6,917 bases of DNA, from contig JAGXSK010000384.1 in assembly GCA_018333845.1 (NCBI GenBank), positions 1-6,917 on the forward strand, given 5' to 3'. The position numbers were made by a program, and so were the translations under genes. Source of the stretch: Clostridia bacterium (GTDB taxonomy: Bacteria > Bacillota > DSM-16504 > Desulfitibacterales > Desulfitibacteraceae). A model generated the notes under the pieces. It had not been told where the DNA came from. It ran no database searches and saw only the letters and a list, made by a program, of their open reading frames with translations. Shown in pieces: positions 1 to 6,257 of this stretch (the first letter of the stretch is position 1; every line of letters begins with the position of its first letter).

Positions 1-9
1 ATTAAACAT
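1..9 (-). CDS. Possible 5' end of an iron-regulated gene running off the left edge
   Basis: A minus-strand ATG at 9-7 opens a frame (M-F-N) that leaves the window at once, so the product cannot be identified. The case for a gene rests on what lies upstream: a strong leftward promoter with a Fur-like operator (84-112), then a leader of about 70 bases holding purine-rich stretches GGAAGGAGG (40-32) and AGGA (26-23). Neither is ideally spaced for the ATG at 9: about 22 bases from AAGGAGG and 13 from AGGA. No ATG, GTG or TTG sits at a better distance inside the window. The real start could therefore lie just outside. By inference from the Fur box, the gene may be an iron-uptake or iron-homeostasis gene. 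Confidence 0.35.
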
Positions 10-31
10 AATACTTGTTTTTTCCTGGGTG

Positions 32-40
32 CCTCCTTCC
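32..40 (-). promoter_or_regulatory. Strong Shine-Dalgarno-like sequence in the leader of the left-edge gene
   Basis: The minus strand reads GGAAGGAGG, close to the full complement of the 16S rRNA 3' end. It lies about 37 bases downstream of the predicted transcription start. The nearest ATG (9-7) is unusually far away, so it may act as a standby site, or the start codon may not be the one visible here. Confidence 0.4.
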
Positions 41-83
41 TCTACCAAATAGTTAATGGTTGTAATTTTTAATTAATAACTTA

Positions 84-112
84 ATTCTATTAAAAATGAA
101 AATCATTGTCAA
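84..112 (-). promoter_or_regulatory. Near-consensus sigma-A promoter firing leftward
   Basis: On the minus strand, TTGACA (112-107) is a perfect -35 hexamer. After exactly 17 bases comes TAGAAT (89-84), matching five of six positions of the -10 consensus. The predicted transcription start is near 77, giving a leader of about 68 bases before the ATG at 9. The Fur-like box at 97-111 covers most of the -35 element and part of the spacer, a classic arrangement for repression by blocking RNA polymerase. This is the best-defined promoter in the window. Confidence 0.75.
97..111. promoter_or_regulatory. Fur-box-like operator over the -35 element
   Basis: TGAAAATCATTGTCA fits the 7-1-7 Fur box of Bacillus (TGATAAT-N-ATTATCA) at 12 of 14 defined positions. 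Its two 7-base arms are inverted repeats with one mismatch pair. Its position across the -35 and spacer of the leftward promoter is where a ferric-iron repressor would act. Related Fur-family regulators (Zur, PerR) bind similar sites, so the metal or peroxide signal is not certain, but the half-site is closest to Fur. Confidence 0.6.
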
Positions 113-158
113 TTGTTTTTGATGGGTAAGCGGAAAATTTTTTTAACCTTTTTTAGAT

Positions 159-174
159 AATAATCCAGATTATT
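159..174. repeat. Perfect 7-base inverted repeat, possible operator
   Basis: AATAATC and GATTATT are perfect complements separated by CA. After one mismatch, two more outer pairs (G156-C177 and A157-T176) continue the symmetry. The two-base spacer is too tight for an ideal RNA hairpin, and no T-run follows in the comEC direction, so a protein-binding site is more likely than a terminator. It lies about 45 bases upstream of the -35 of the leftward promoter. Its function is unknown. Confidence 0.3.
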
Positions 175-302
175 TTCATAAAATAAAATTTGCAGGAATT
201 CCAACAATGAGATAGAAATTAGCATAATGGAAATGCAGAGATGCAGGGTGATTTTTTAGATATTCATAAGATGTTCATGAAATTTGCTTCTTACTGCCTA
301 TC

Positions 303-2768
303 CTATTTGATCATAGTGTTTACTTTATCAATCCTCTGCCCCTTTGAGTATATGGATACAGCCCCATGGAGATCATTTCTGTAAACAGGGACACCTTCAC
401 CAGCAAAATACTCCAGGACATCCTTGCCAGGGTGTCCAAAGGAATTGTTTGCTCCAACTTGGATTACAACTATTCCAGGGTTTACTTTTTCTAGATATTC
501 TACATTGAAAGAGTATGAGCTGCCATGGTGAGGAAATTTCAAGACATTGGCTTGAGTGGTAATGGGCAGCATGTAATTAATAGCCTCCATCTCTATGTCT
601 CCTGTAAGCAGCAATGATATATCATTGTAGATCAGCTCTGCAACAATGGAATTGTTGTTGGCTCCAAGTGAAGCTGGATAATCTCCAGGTGGATGAATTA
701 TGTTTAGATGGATGTTTGGCTCTAGTGTTATGGTTTGGCCTATTTTCCCATAGGTATAGTTAAGACCCCTTTCTTTAATAATCTCCTTAAAATATTCATA
801 GTCCTCATCAAAACCTTTTGGTATAAGGATTAAGTCAACAGGATACTGTCTTAAAACTGGATACAGGCCTGCAAGGTGATCTGTATGTGGATGGGTATTG
901 ATAACTACATCCACTTTCTTTATGCCAAGGTATTTTAAAAAGGGAATGACCACCAGATCTCCATAGTTATAGGTACCTCTAACTCCTCCCCCATCTATTA
1001 ATACTACCCTCCCATTAGGAGTTTTTATGAATATACAATCCCCCTGTCCCACATCTAAAAAAACTACTTCCAGGTATGATGGTGCAAATACTTGCAAGCT
1101 TAATAATACAAGTAGACATACCAGGACAAGGGCTATTATAGGTTTGTAGTTTTTTAGGATAAAAAACCTTAAATGAGGGTTGTAGCGGTGATAATAGGCT
1201 GCAAAAGCCAGGATAAAAGCAAGATAGTACAGGAAAACGGTTGGCAGTTTGGGCGTTGCAAGGGTAATGCCCTCTCCTATTATTGGAAGCTTTGAAAACA
1301 ACTGCAGCAGGTGATTTGCATAAAATATTATTCCCCCAACTGAGGTTATTAGAAACTGGGAAAGATGTACTGATAGAAAGTCTAGAATAAAAGCAATAAA
1401 ACCAAGAATCACAACACCCCCTGCCATTAATCCTGCAGGTAAGGCCGTAACAATTCCCAGGGGTGAAAACATGTTGAAATAGTAAGCAGTTAGGGGTAGG
1501 GTTCCCAACCATGCTGCTAGGGGTACGGCTATTAGATCACTGCCAAGATACTTATTTGCTTTTAAAATGGGAGTTAGAAAGATAATAAAGGCTGTTGCTG
1601 CAAAGGTAAACTGGAAGCCTGCATCAAAGACTATCAATGGATTTAATAGCAGTAAAAATAAGGCTGCTAGAAAAAGAGAGTTTGCTGTCTGTACATTATT
1701 CCAATTGTTCCTTCCCCAGAGATAAATTCCCAGCATAATGCTTGCTCGCATTACTGGAGATGAAAAACCAGTGGCGGCACAATAAATCAGCAAGCATAAT
1801 ATTATAAAAATATTTATAACATTATTGGTATTAAAAAGAGATGTTATTAATGCATCAATACCAGCAGCTATCCCTTTGCTATTTGCAGATGGAGGCTGTG
1901 CTGTTGCTGATGAAGAAGAGGGTTTTCTAAAAACTGAAGTTATACTGAGCAGCAGGAACATTACAAATCCAACATGCAGGCCAGATACTGCGAAGATGTG
2001 CATCACACCCAGTCCTTGATATACATGCCTATTTTCCGGTGTTAGCCCACTTTTCTCACCTAAAATTACTGCTCGAAAAATACCCCCTTCATCATCCTTT
2101 AAAGTATATGATAATCTGGAAAGTCTCTCTTTCATATCTAGACCAACCCTTAGCAAAGGATTGCCGGTCCTTTCCCCTATTTTCGTAACCTGGGGTTCCT
2201 GGACATTAATTATGGTGAATATATTTCTTCTCTCCAAATACTTTTGATAATCAAAGCCTCCTGGGTTTCTTTTGGAAGAAGGTTCTCTCAAAACTCCCCT
2301 GGCTTTTATTACTGTTCCATAAGAATAAGTAAAGGTAGGATTGTAAATGGAAAGCTGTATCCTTTCCTGTTTTTTCCCAGAAACCCTGTCACCCCCAATA
2401 TTAACCAGTGGGCTCTCCAGCCAATATACTGTTCTGTTAGGATAAGCAGTGTATCTTGAAACCATTCCTGTAACTTCAACAATACTGCCAGTATGTTCTT
2501 TAAAGGGCGAATCATAAGTTGTTTTATGCAATGTAAGTAGAAGGCCTGGTATGAAAAAAGCTATTAAAACCAGCCCAAAGATTTTTCTCTTATTGAAGTT
2601 AGCAATAGCATAAATAAAGAAAGCAATTAGGATAAAAAGGAATAAAGGCACAGCAGATGATAAGGATCCATGTGGGGAAACAGGGGAAATATAAGAGGAA
2701 ATACCCGCACTGGCAGCAATGCCAAGAATATAAAAGATTAACATTCCAAGTACTATTTTAAAAGCCAT
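303..2768 (-). CDS. comEC: ComEC/Rec2 DNA-uptake channel protein with C-terminal metallo-beta-lactamase domain
   Basis: This is the 821-residue polytopic membrane protein that carries transforming single-stranded DNA across the cytoplasmic membrane. The length suits a full ComEC. Hydrophobic helices lie at about 5-22, 40-56 and 63-80. A soluble N-terminal OB-fold-like region (DUF4131, about 85-200) contains the family motif NPGGFDYQKYL (168-178). The Competence domain (about 225-530) carries HIFAVSGLHV (257-266) and SSPVMRASIML (336-346). After further helices to about 560 comes a metallo-beta-lactamase domain with LDVGQGD (571-577), HPHTDH (626-631), TGD (722-724), PHHGS (746-750) and GHP (778-780). 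The HPHTDH metal motif is intact, consistent with the nuclease activity proposed for this domain. The start is the ATG at 2768, preceded by a weak CTGGGG six bases upstream; the stop is TAG. A Ser/Ala/Pro-rich stretch at 282-299 is unusual. comEA lies about 3.5 kb away rather than adjacent, so comEC is probably transcribed alone. Confidence 0.95.
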   Translation of the reverse strand: MAFKIVLGMLIFYILGIAASAGISSYISPVSPHGSLSSAVPLFLFILIAFFIYAIANFNKRKIFGLVLIAFFIPGLLLTLHKTTYDSPFKEHTGSIVEVTGMVSRYTAYPNRTVYWLESPLVNIGGDRVSGKKQERIQLSIYNPTFTYSYGTVIKARGVLREPSSKRNPGGFDYQKYLERRNIFTIINVQEPQVTKIGERTGNPLLRVGLDMKERLSRLSYTLKDDEGGIFRAVILGEKSGLTPENRHVYQGLGVMHIFAVSGLHVGFVMFLLLSITSVFRKPSSSSATAQPPSANSKGIAAGIDALITSLFNTNNVINIFIILCLLIYCAATGFSSPVMRASIMLGIYLWGRNNWNNVQTANSLFLAALFLLLLNPLIVFDAGFQFTFAATAFIIFLTPILKANKYLGSDLIAVPLAAWLGTLPLTAYYFNMFSPLGIVTALPAGLMAGGVVILGFIAFILDFLSVHLSQFLITSVGGIIFYANHLLQLFSKLPIIGEGITLATPKLPTVFLYYLAFILAFAAYYHRYNPHLRFFILKNYKPIIALVLVCLLVLLSLQVFAPSYLEVVFLDVGQGDCIFIKTPNGRVVLIDGGGVRGTYNYGDLVVIPFLKYLGIKKVDVVINTHPHTDHLAGLYPVLRQYPVDLILIPKGFDEDYEYFKEIIKERGLNYTYGKIGQTITLEPNIHLNIIHPPGDYPASLGANNNSIVAELIYNDISLLLTGDIEMEAINYMLPITTQANVLKFPHHGSSYSFNVEYLEKVNPGIVVIQVGANNSFGHPGKDVLEYFAGEGVPVYRNDLHGAVSIYSKGQRIDKVNTMIK

Positions 2769-2774
2769 AAATAA

Positions 2775-2780
2775 CCCCAG
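2775..2780 (-). promoter_or_regulatory. Weak ribosome-binding site of comEC
   Basis: The minus strand reads CTGGGG six bases before the comEC ATG. It is G-rich but lacks the usual AGGAGG, suggesting modest translation. The permease on the other side of this intergenic region has a similar GGGGGA site. Confidence 0.45.
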
Positions 2781-2863
2781 TAATGTTTTTATTTCAATTT
2801 CATAAATTCGACATAACCCACTATGTTTCCTTTTATTTCCTAAATTTTCAGCAGTTTAAAATT

Positions 2864-2911
2864 TTTGACATTTTGTTAAAAGAAAAAAGGAAAAAACACT
2901 AATATGTCAAA
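2864..2911. repeat. Inverted pair of TTTGACAT elements
   Basis: TTTGACAT at 2864-2871 and its exact reverse complement ATGTCAAA at 2904-2911 are separated by 32 bases of A-rich sequence. Each contains a TTGACA hexamer, one facing each way. They might be two -35 elements, a two-arm operator, or chance in AT-rich DNA. Neither copy has a convincing -10 at normal spacing. Confidence 0.35.
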
Positions 2912-2916
2912 TATTA

Positions 2917-2945
2917 TTGAAATGTGTGCTCCAAGCTTATTTATT
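2917..2945 (+). promoter_or_regulatory. Candidate promoter of the AEC permease gene
   Basis: TTGAAA (2917-2922, five of six -35 positions) is followed after 17 bases by TTTATT (2940-2945, four of six -10 positions). A start near 2952 would give a leader of about 38 bases containing the GGGGGA ribosome-binding site (2975-2980). The match is moderate in a very AT-rich stretch. Confidence 0.35.
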
Positions 2946-2954
2946 TTTAAAAAA

Positions 2955-2970
2955 GCAATAATTATCATTT
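2955..2970. promoter_or_regulatory. Partial Fur-like site upstream of the permease
   Basis: ATTATCA here is a perfect right arm of the 7-1-7 Fur box, but the left arm matches only three of seven positions (10 of 14 overall). It lies just downstream of the candidate permease promoter, where a repressor could act. In AT-rich DNA this may be coincidence, and it is much weaker than the site at 97-111. Confidence 0.2.
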
Positions 2971-2989
2971 GACTGGGGGATTACTTTAA

Positions 2990-3904
2990 ATGGATTTATC
3001 TTTTTCTGTTAACTTAATGGGCAACCTTGGGATTATGTTTGCCATGATAATTCTAGGATACATTGCTAAACCGAAAAGGGAGAGTTTAGAAGATATTGCA
3101 AAGCTTGTTGTAGACTATGGAATACCTGCTTTAATTTTTTCGGCTTTTGTTTTAGAGTTTAATAGTGATATGCTTCTATCAATGTCAACAGTTTTGCTAT
3201 TTGCAGTAGGGTCAGCTCTTGTAGGTTACGGCGTAAGCTTCCTCGTCATTAAAGCAGGAAAAATTGACAAGGAAATGAAACCCGAGTTTTTGCTTGCATC
3301 TGTTTATGGCAATACAGGCTTTATTGGAATCCCTGTGTGCCTTGCTGTTTTTGGAAGAGAAGGCGCCCTTCTTGCTGCTGTATTTGATTTTGCTATGACC
3401 TTTGTAGTTTTCAGCCTGGGCCTGTTTGTACTGTTAGGCAGCAAGCGCGGCAGCATACATGAAGCCTTTAGGAACTTAATAAATCCCCCAATTATTGCAT
3501 TTATTGTGGGTCTAATTTTTGCCTTGACAAATATACCCATACCATCTTTAGTAATGACGGGTATTAATATGCTGGGAGCAATGGCACCACCCCTGGCAAT
3601 GCTATTTGTAGGTGGAATGCTTTCCCATGTAGGGAAGATGCAGTACCAGGTCAAGGCCATGACCAGCCTTGTGCTAACCCGGTTAATCTTAATTCCCCTG
3701 GTAATGGTTGTATTTATCAAGCTTTTCGGTGTTACAGGTGTGGCGGCAGGAGTAATACTGTTGGAGACAGCTACTCCCACCATGGTAGCAGCACCCCTGC
3801 TGTATCAGCGCTATATAGGCAATGCAGCATTTTCCACCTCGGCAGTATTTATAACAACCATGCTTTGTATTGTTACCATTCCATTGATAATGCTTTTGAT
3901 CTAA
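2990..3904 (+). CDS. AEC-family (auxin efflux carrier-like) membrane permease
   Basis: This 304-residue membrane protein is of the auxin efflux carrier family (Mem_trans fold), the usual length for bacterial members. Such proteins move small organic anions such as malate, or other carboxylates, across the cytoplasmic membrane; the substrate cannot be read from the sequence. It is almost entirely hydrophobic, with about ten predicted helices in two halves joined by a polar stretch near 151-160. The first half has YGNTGFIGIP (106-115), the conserved Asn/Gly/Pro signature at the helix break. The second half starts at NPPIIAFIVG (165-174) and has APPLAMLFVGGML (199-211) and ATPTMVAAP (261-269). 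The ATG at 2990 is supported by GGGGGA nine bases upstream. It is the only rightward gene here. Its stop is six bases from the stop of the convergent kinase gene, with no terminator between. Nothing in the sequence ties it to competence. Confidence 0.9.
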   Translation: MDLSFSVNLMGNLGIMFAMIILGYIAKPKRESLEDIAKLVVDYGIPALIFSAFVLEFNSDMLLSMSTVLLFAVGSALVGYGVSFLVIKAGKIDKEMKPEFLLASVYGNTGFIGIPVCLAVFGREGALLAAVFDFAMTFVVFSLGLFVLLGSKRGSIHEAFRNLINPPIIAFIVGLIFALTNIPIPSLVMTGINMLGAMAPPLAMLFVGGMLSHVGKMQYQVKAMTSLVLTRLILIPLVMVVFIKLFGVTGVAAGVILLETATPTMVAAPLLYQRYIGNAAFSTSAVFITTMLCIVTIPLIMLLI

Positions 3905-3910
3905 GGTACA

Positions 3911-6232
3911 CTATGTTGTTGCCATGATTACATTAAAAGAGAAGGTGCTTCCTACTCCAGGCTCGCTAGTATAGGTTATACTGCCACCCATCATTTCCAC
4001 CAGTTTTTTTGATATGGCTAGACCCAATCCAGTACCTCCAAATCTTCTAGTGGAGGAACCATCAACCTGGCTGAAGCTTTTAAAAAGTAAATGTCCCTTT
4101 TCTTCTGGAATTCCAATTCCTGTATCTGAGATATGAAATTTTAGATTAATGCTGTTTTCTACAAGCTCCTCCATGTTGACTTTTACATATACCCTGCCTG
4201 CATCTGTAAATTTTATGGCGTTATCAATAAGATTATTTAATACTTGCTGCAGCCTTATTGGGTCACCTGTCACCATGACAGGTATCCTGGGGTCTACATA
4301 GCAATCCAGCTTTAAGCTTTTTTCCCTTGCCCTGGCGGAAAAAGTCTCAATTGTCTGTCTGGTTAATCCTTTAACATCAAAATCTACACTTTCCAAATCA
4401 AGCTTGCCGGCCTCAATCTTGGAGAAATCCAAGATATCATTGACTATCCTCAAGAGAGCAACAGAGGCTTTTTTAACTATTGTAAGGCGTTCTCTTTGGT
4501 TAGGTTCTAATTCACCATCCAGGACCAGGTCTGTCATCCCCATGATAGCATTCATGGGGTTACGAATCTCATGACTCATATTGGCAAGAAACTCACTTTT
4601 TGCCCTGTTGGCAGCTTCAGCTGTCTCCTTGGCTTTTTTTAGTTCATTTTCAATTTCCTTTCGTTTAGTTATGTCGCGGACAATACTTAATAGAATATGG
4701 TCATCACCACAAACCATACCCTGTGAACTGACTTCTACAGGGAAGGTAGTACCATCTTTGCGACGGTGGACAGTTTCCATGAGAATTCCTTTTTCGGAAG
4801 CACCTTGCATTTGTGACTTTATAAAAGCATCGTCATCACAACGAAGGTCTTGAATTTTAAGTTTTAGAAGCTCTTCATATTTATAACCATATGCCTGGAC
4901 TGCTGCCTTATTTGCTTCTAAAATTTTTCCATCGGAAGCAATGAACAAAATAATGTCTCTAGCGTGGTTAGATAAAAGTTGATATCTTTTTAAAAGTTCT
5001 TCAGAATGTTTGCGCTCTGTTATATCCTCTTTAACCGCAACAAAATGAGTTATCTCTCCTTGAGAATTTATAATGGACGAAATGGAGGCTTGCTCCCAGT
5101 AAAGACCACCGTCTTTTTTCCTGTTAAGGAATTCACCTCTCCATTCCTTACCTGAAATTATTGTCCTCCATAATTCCTGATAGTCCTCTTTTTTTGATTT
5201 GCCAGACTTTAGTATTCTTGGGTTTTTCCCAAGAACCTCTTCACTTTTATAACCAGTAATTTCAGTAAACTTCGAATTAACATATTCAATGTTTCCTCTA
5301 GAATCTGTGATAACAACAATAGCTGGGCTGTGCTCCACAGCACTATTTAATTTTTTGGCTAGAGCCTCTGCTTCCTTATGTTTAATAATTTCATTTGTCA
5401 ATTTATCATTTGTTGCTTCTAGGGCATCCTTTGTCTGCTTCAGCTGGTAGAATAAAAGATCATACGGGTTTTTAAGATTAGTCTCCACTACTGCTTTATA
5501 AATAAGATAAAAGGAAATAACCTTAAATACATGTCCGAAAACATTTGACATCCCATAGACATCTACATAAAAAGTGAATGCAAGCTCGGAAATAATTGTA
5601 AAGATTAATGCAGCTATTAGCAGTGTTATAACTTTATGATGAAAACGCCCTCTATATTTATAAAGCAAATACGCTGCTAACAGCAGGATTAAAGATATAA
5701 TATATTCGCTATAAATTTTAAAGTCTGTCAGGCCTTTACCAGGAATAAAGCATTCTGGAAATATATCCCAATAAAACACGCTTGATAAAAGGGCAACTGA
5801 CAATACAAAATGTCCCCCAACTATGACAGCTGGCCTTATGGTTTTAAAAAGCAATACAATGGCAAGGAGCAGGGATATACTTTCAACATACCTGGCTGTA
5901 ACCCAAAGTTGGGTCGCTAGGTTTGCTGTATCACCTGGAAATATGCCCATTCCATTATATGCAAGGGTATGTAATAAATCATAAAATCCTATAAAACCAT
6001 AAGAAATTCCCAGAAACATAAAATAGCTGTTCTGGGCAATGTTATAGGTATTTAGGGCTATTATAAAGATAGAAAAAGCCACTATTATTGCAAATAATTC
6101 TATGATGATATGAAAGAAAATAAAGTTTAAATTCATTAGCATAAAAGAAGCAATGGCAAGTACAGTGCTCATAAGTACAATCTTCTTGTAGTCAATAGTG
6201 TTAACCTGCTGTTTAGCATCTGAAGTTTTCAT
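3911..6232 (-). CDS. Membrane sensor histidine kinase, MASE3-PAS-PAS-HisKA-HATPase
   Basis: This 773-residue protein senses a signal and autophosphorylates on histidine to feed a response regulator. Residues about 18-250 form a multi-helix MASE3 sensor domain, recognised by FYDLLHTLAYNGMGIFPG (83-100), NLATQLWVTARYVESISLL (104-122) and NPYDLLFYQLK (255-265). A short coiled-coil-like stretch (about 262-295) leads to two PAS/PAC domains (about 293-408 and 412-525), the first with GYKSEEVLGKNPRIL (327-341) and both ending in PAC motifs (KEDITERK, VRDITKRK). HisKA has the phospho-acceptor H554 in SHEIRNPMN (553-561). The ATPase has N box NNLIDNAIKF (666-675), G1 DTGIGIP (703-709), an F box near 716-722 and G2 GGTGLGLAI (732-740). 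All catalytic motifs are intact. The protein ends just after the ATPase, without the receiver domain often found in this BarA-like class. The ATG is preceded by AAAGGAC 13 bases upstream, overlapping the end of the comEA operon junction. It is probably co-transcribed with comEA; no response regulator gene lies in the window. Confidence 0.94.
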   Translation of the reverse strand: MKTSDAKQQVNTIDYKKIVLMSTVLAIASFMLMNLNFIFFHIIIELFAIIVAFSIFIIALNTYNIAQNSYFMFLGISYGFIGFYDLLHTLAYNGMGIFPGDTANLATQLWVTARYVESISLLLAIVLLFKTIRPAVIVGGHFVLSVALLSSVFYWDIFPECFIPGKGLTDFKIYSEYIISLILLLAAYLLYKYRGRFHHKVITLLIAALIFTIISELAFTFYVDVYGMSNVFGHVFKVISFYLIYKAVVETNLKNPYDLLFYQLKQTKDALEATNDKLTNEIIKHKEAEALAKKLNSAVEHSPAIVVITDSRGNIEYVNSKFTEITGYKSEEVLGKNPRILKSGKSKKEDYQELWRTIISGKEWRGEFLNRKKDGGLYWEQASISSIINSQGEITHFVAVKEDITERKHSEELLKRYQLLSNHARDIILFIASDGKILEANKAAVQAYGYKYEELLKLKIQDLRCDDDAFIKSQMQGASEKGILMETVHRRKDGTTFPVEVSSQGMVCGDDHILLSIVRDITKRKEIENELKKAKETAEAANRAKSEFLANMSHEIRNPMNAIMGMTDLVLDGELEPNQRERLTIVKKASVALLRIVNDILDFSKIEAGKLDLESVDFDVKGLTRQTIETFSARAREKSLKLDCYVDPRIPVMVTGDPIRLQQVLNNLIDNAIKFTDAGRVYVKVNMEELVENSINLKFHISDTGIGIPEEKGHLLFKSFSQVDGSSTRRFGGTGLGLAISKKLVEMMGGSITYTSEPGVGSTFSFNVIMATT
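4265..4283 (-). repeat. Perfect 8-base inverted repeat inside the kinase coding region
   Basis: ACCTGTCA and TGACAGGT are exact complements separated by three bases, so the mRNA could form an 8-pair hairpin with a tight loop. It lies in the codons for the PVMVTGDP segment, just before the ATPase N box. No T-run follows, so it is not an intrinsic terminator. The amino-acid sequence is normal for the family, so the repeat may be fortuitous. Confidence 0.3.
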
Positions 6233-6245
6233 ATTATGTCTTAAT

Positions 6246-6257
6246 GTCCTTTCCTTA
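6246..6257 (-). promoter_or_regulatory. Kinase ribosome-binding region overlapping the comEA stop codon
   Basis: The minus strand reads TAAGGAAAGGAC, where TAA is the comEA stop and AAGG and AAAGGAC are Shine-Dalgarno-like. The kinase ATG follows 13 bases after AAAGGAC, somewhat far. The overlap suggests that ribosomes finishing comEA re-initiate on the kinase, coupling their translation. Confidence 0.55.

Larger units (their letters stand above)
10..302. other. Non-coding region between the left-edge gene and the comEC stop
   Basis: This AT-rich stretch of nearly 300 bases holds the leftward promoter and Fur-like site, a short perfect inverted repeat (159-174), and a small tandem repeat of ATGCAG (two copies at about 233-246). 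No hairpin followed by a T-run is visible on the minus strand after comEC, so no intrinsic terminator can be called. Only very short open frames are present, without ribosome-binding sites. Confidence 0.6.
2769..2989. other. Divergent intergenic region between comEC and the permease gene
   Basis: This AT-rich region must supply start signals to comEC (leftward) and the AEC permease (rightward). It contains a pair of inverted TTTGACAT elements (2864-2871 and 2904-2911), a plausible rightward promoter (2917-2945) and a partial Fur-like site (2955-2970). No confident leftward promoter for comEC was found: the TTGACA on the minus strand at 2910-2905 has no good -10 at a 16-18 base distance. No tRNA, small RNA or open frame is evident. 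Confidence 0.5.

Noticed and set aside
109..225. Minus-strand open frame of 38 codons starting at ATG 225, rich in Leu, Ile and Lys
   Set aside because: It has no Shine-Dalgarno sequence, resembles no family I know, and its 3' end overlaps the Fur-like box and promoter. The composition is what AT-rich non-coding DNA gives by chance.
233..246. Two adjacent ATGCAG copies as a repeat array
   Set aside because: There are only two six-base copies with a two-base spacer, too few and too short to mean anything.
263..281. Hairpin TTCAT...ATGAA just after comEC as a terminator
   Set aside because: The arms are only five A/T-rich pairs with a nine-base loop, and there is no T-run downstream on the minus strand.
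1015..1512. Minus-strand open frame of 165 codons inside comEC in another frame
   Set aside because: The ComEC frame carries all the family motifs across this interval. The alternative translation is rich in Cys and Ser with no recognisable domain.
2865..2893. TTGACA at 2865-2870 as a rightward promoter for the permease
   Set aside because: The hexamer at 17-base spacing is AGGAAA, unlike a -10 element. The TTGAAA/TTTATT pair further downstream is better.
3304..3783. Minus-strand open frame of 159 codons antisense to the permease gene
   Set aside because: It is wholly inside a well-supported gene on the other strand, has no ribosome-binding site, and shows no domain-like pattern.
4581..4853. 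Plus-strand open frame of 90 codons antisense to the kinase gene
   Set aside because: It is entirely covered by conserved PAS and HisKA coding sequence on the other strand, with no start signals.
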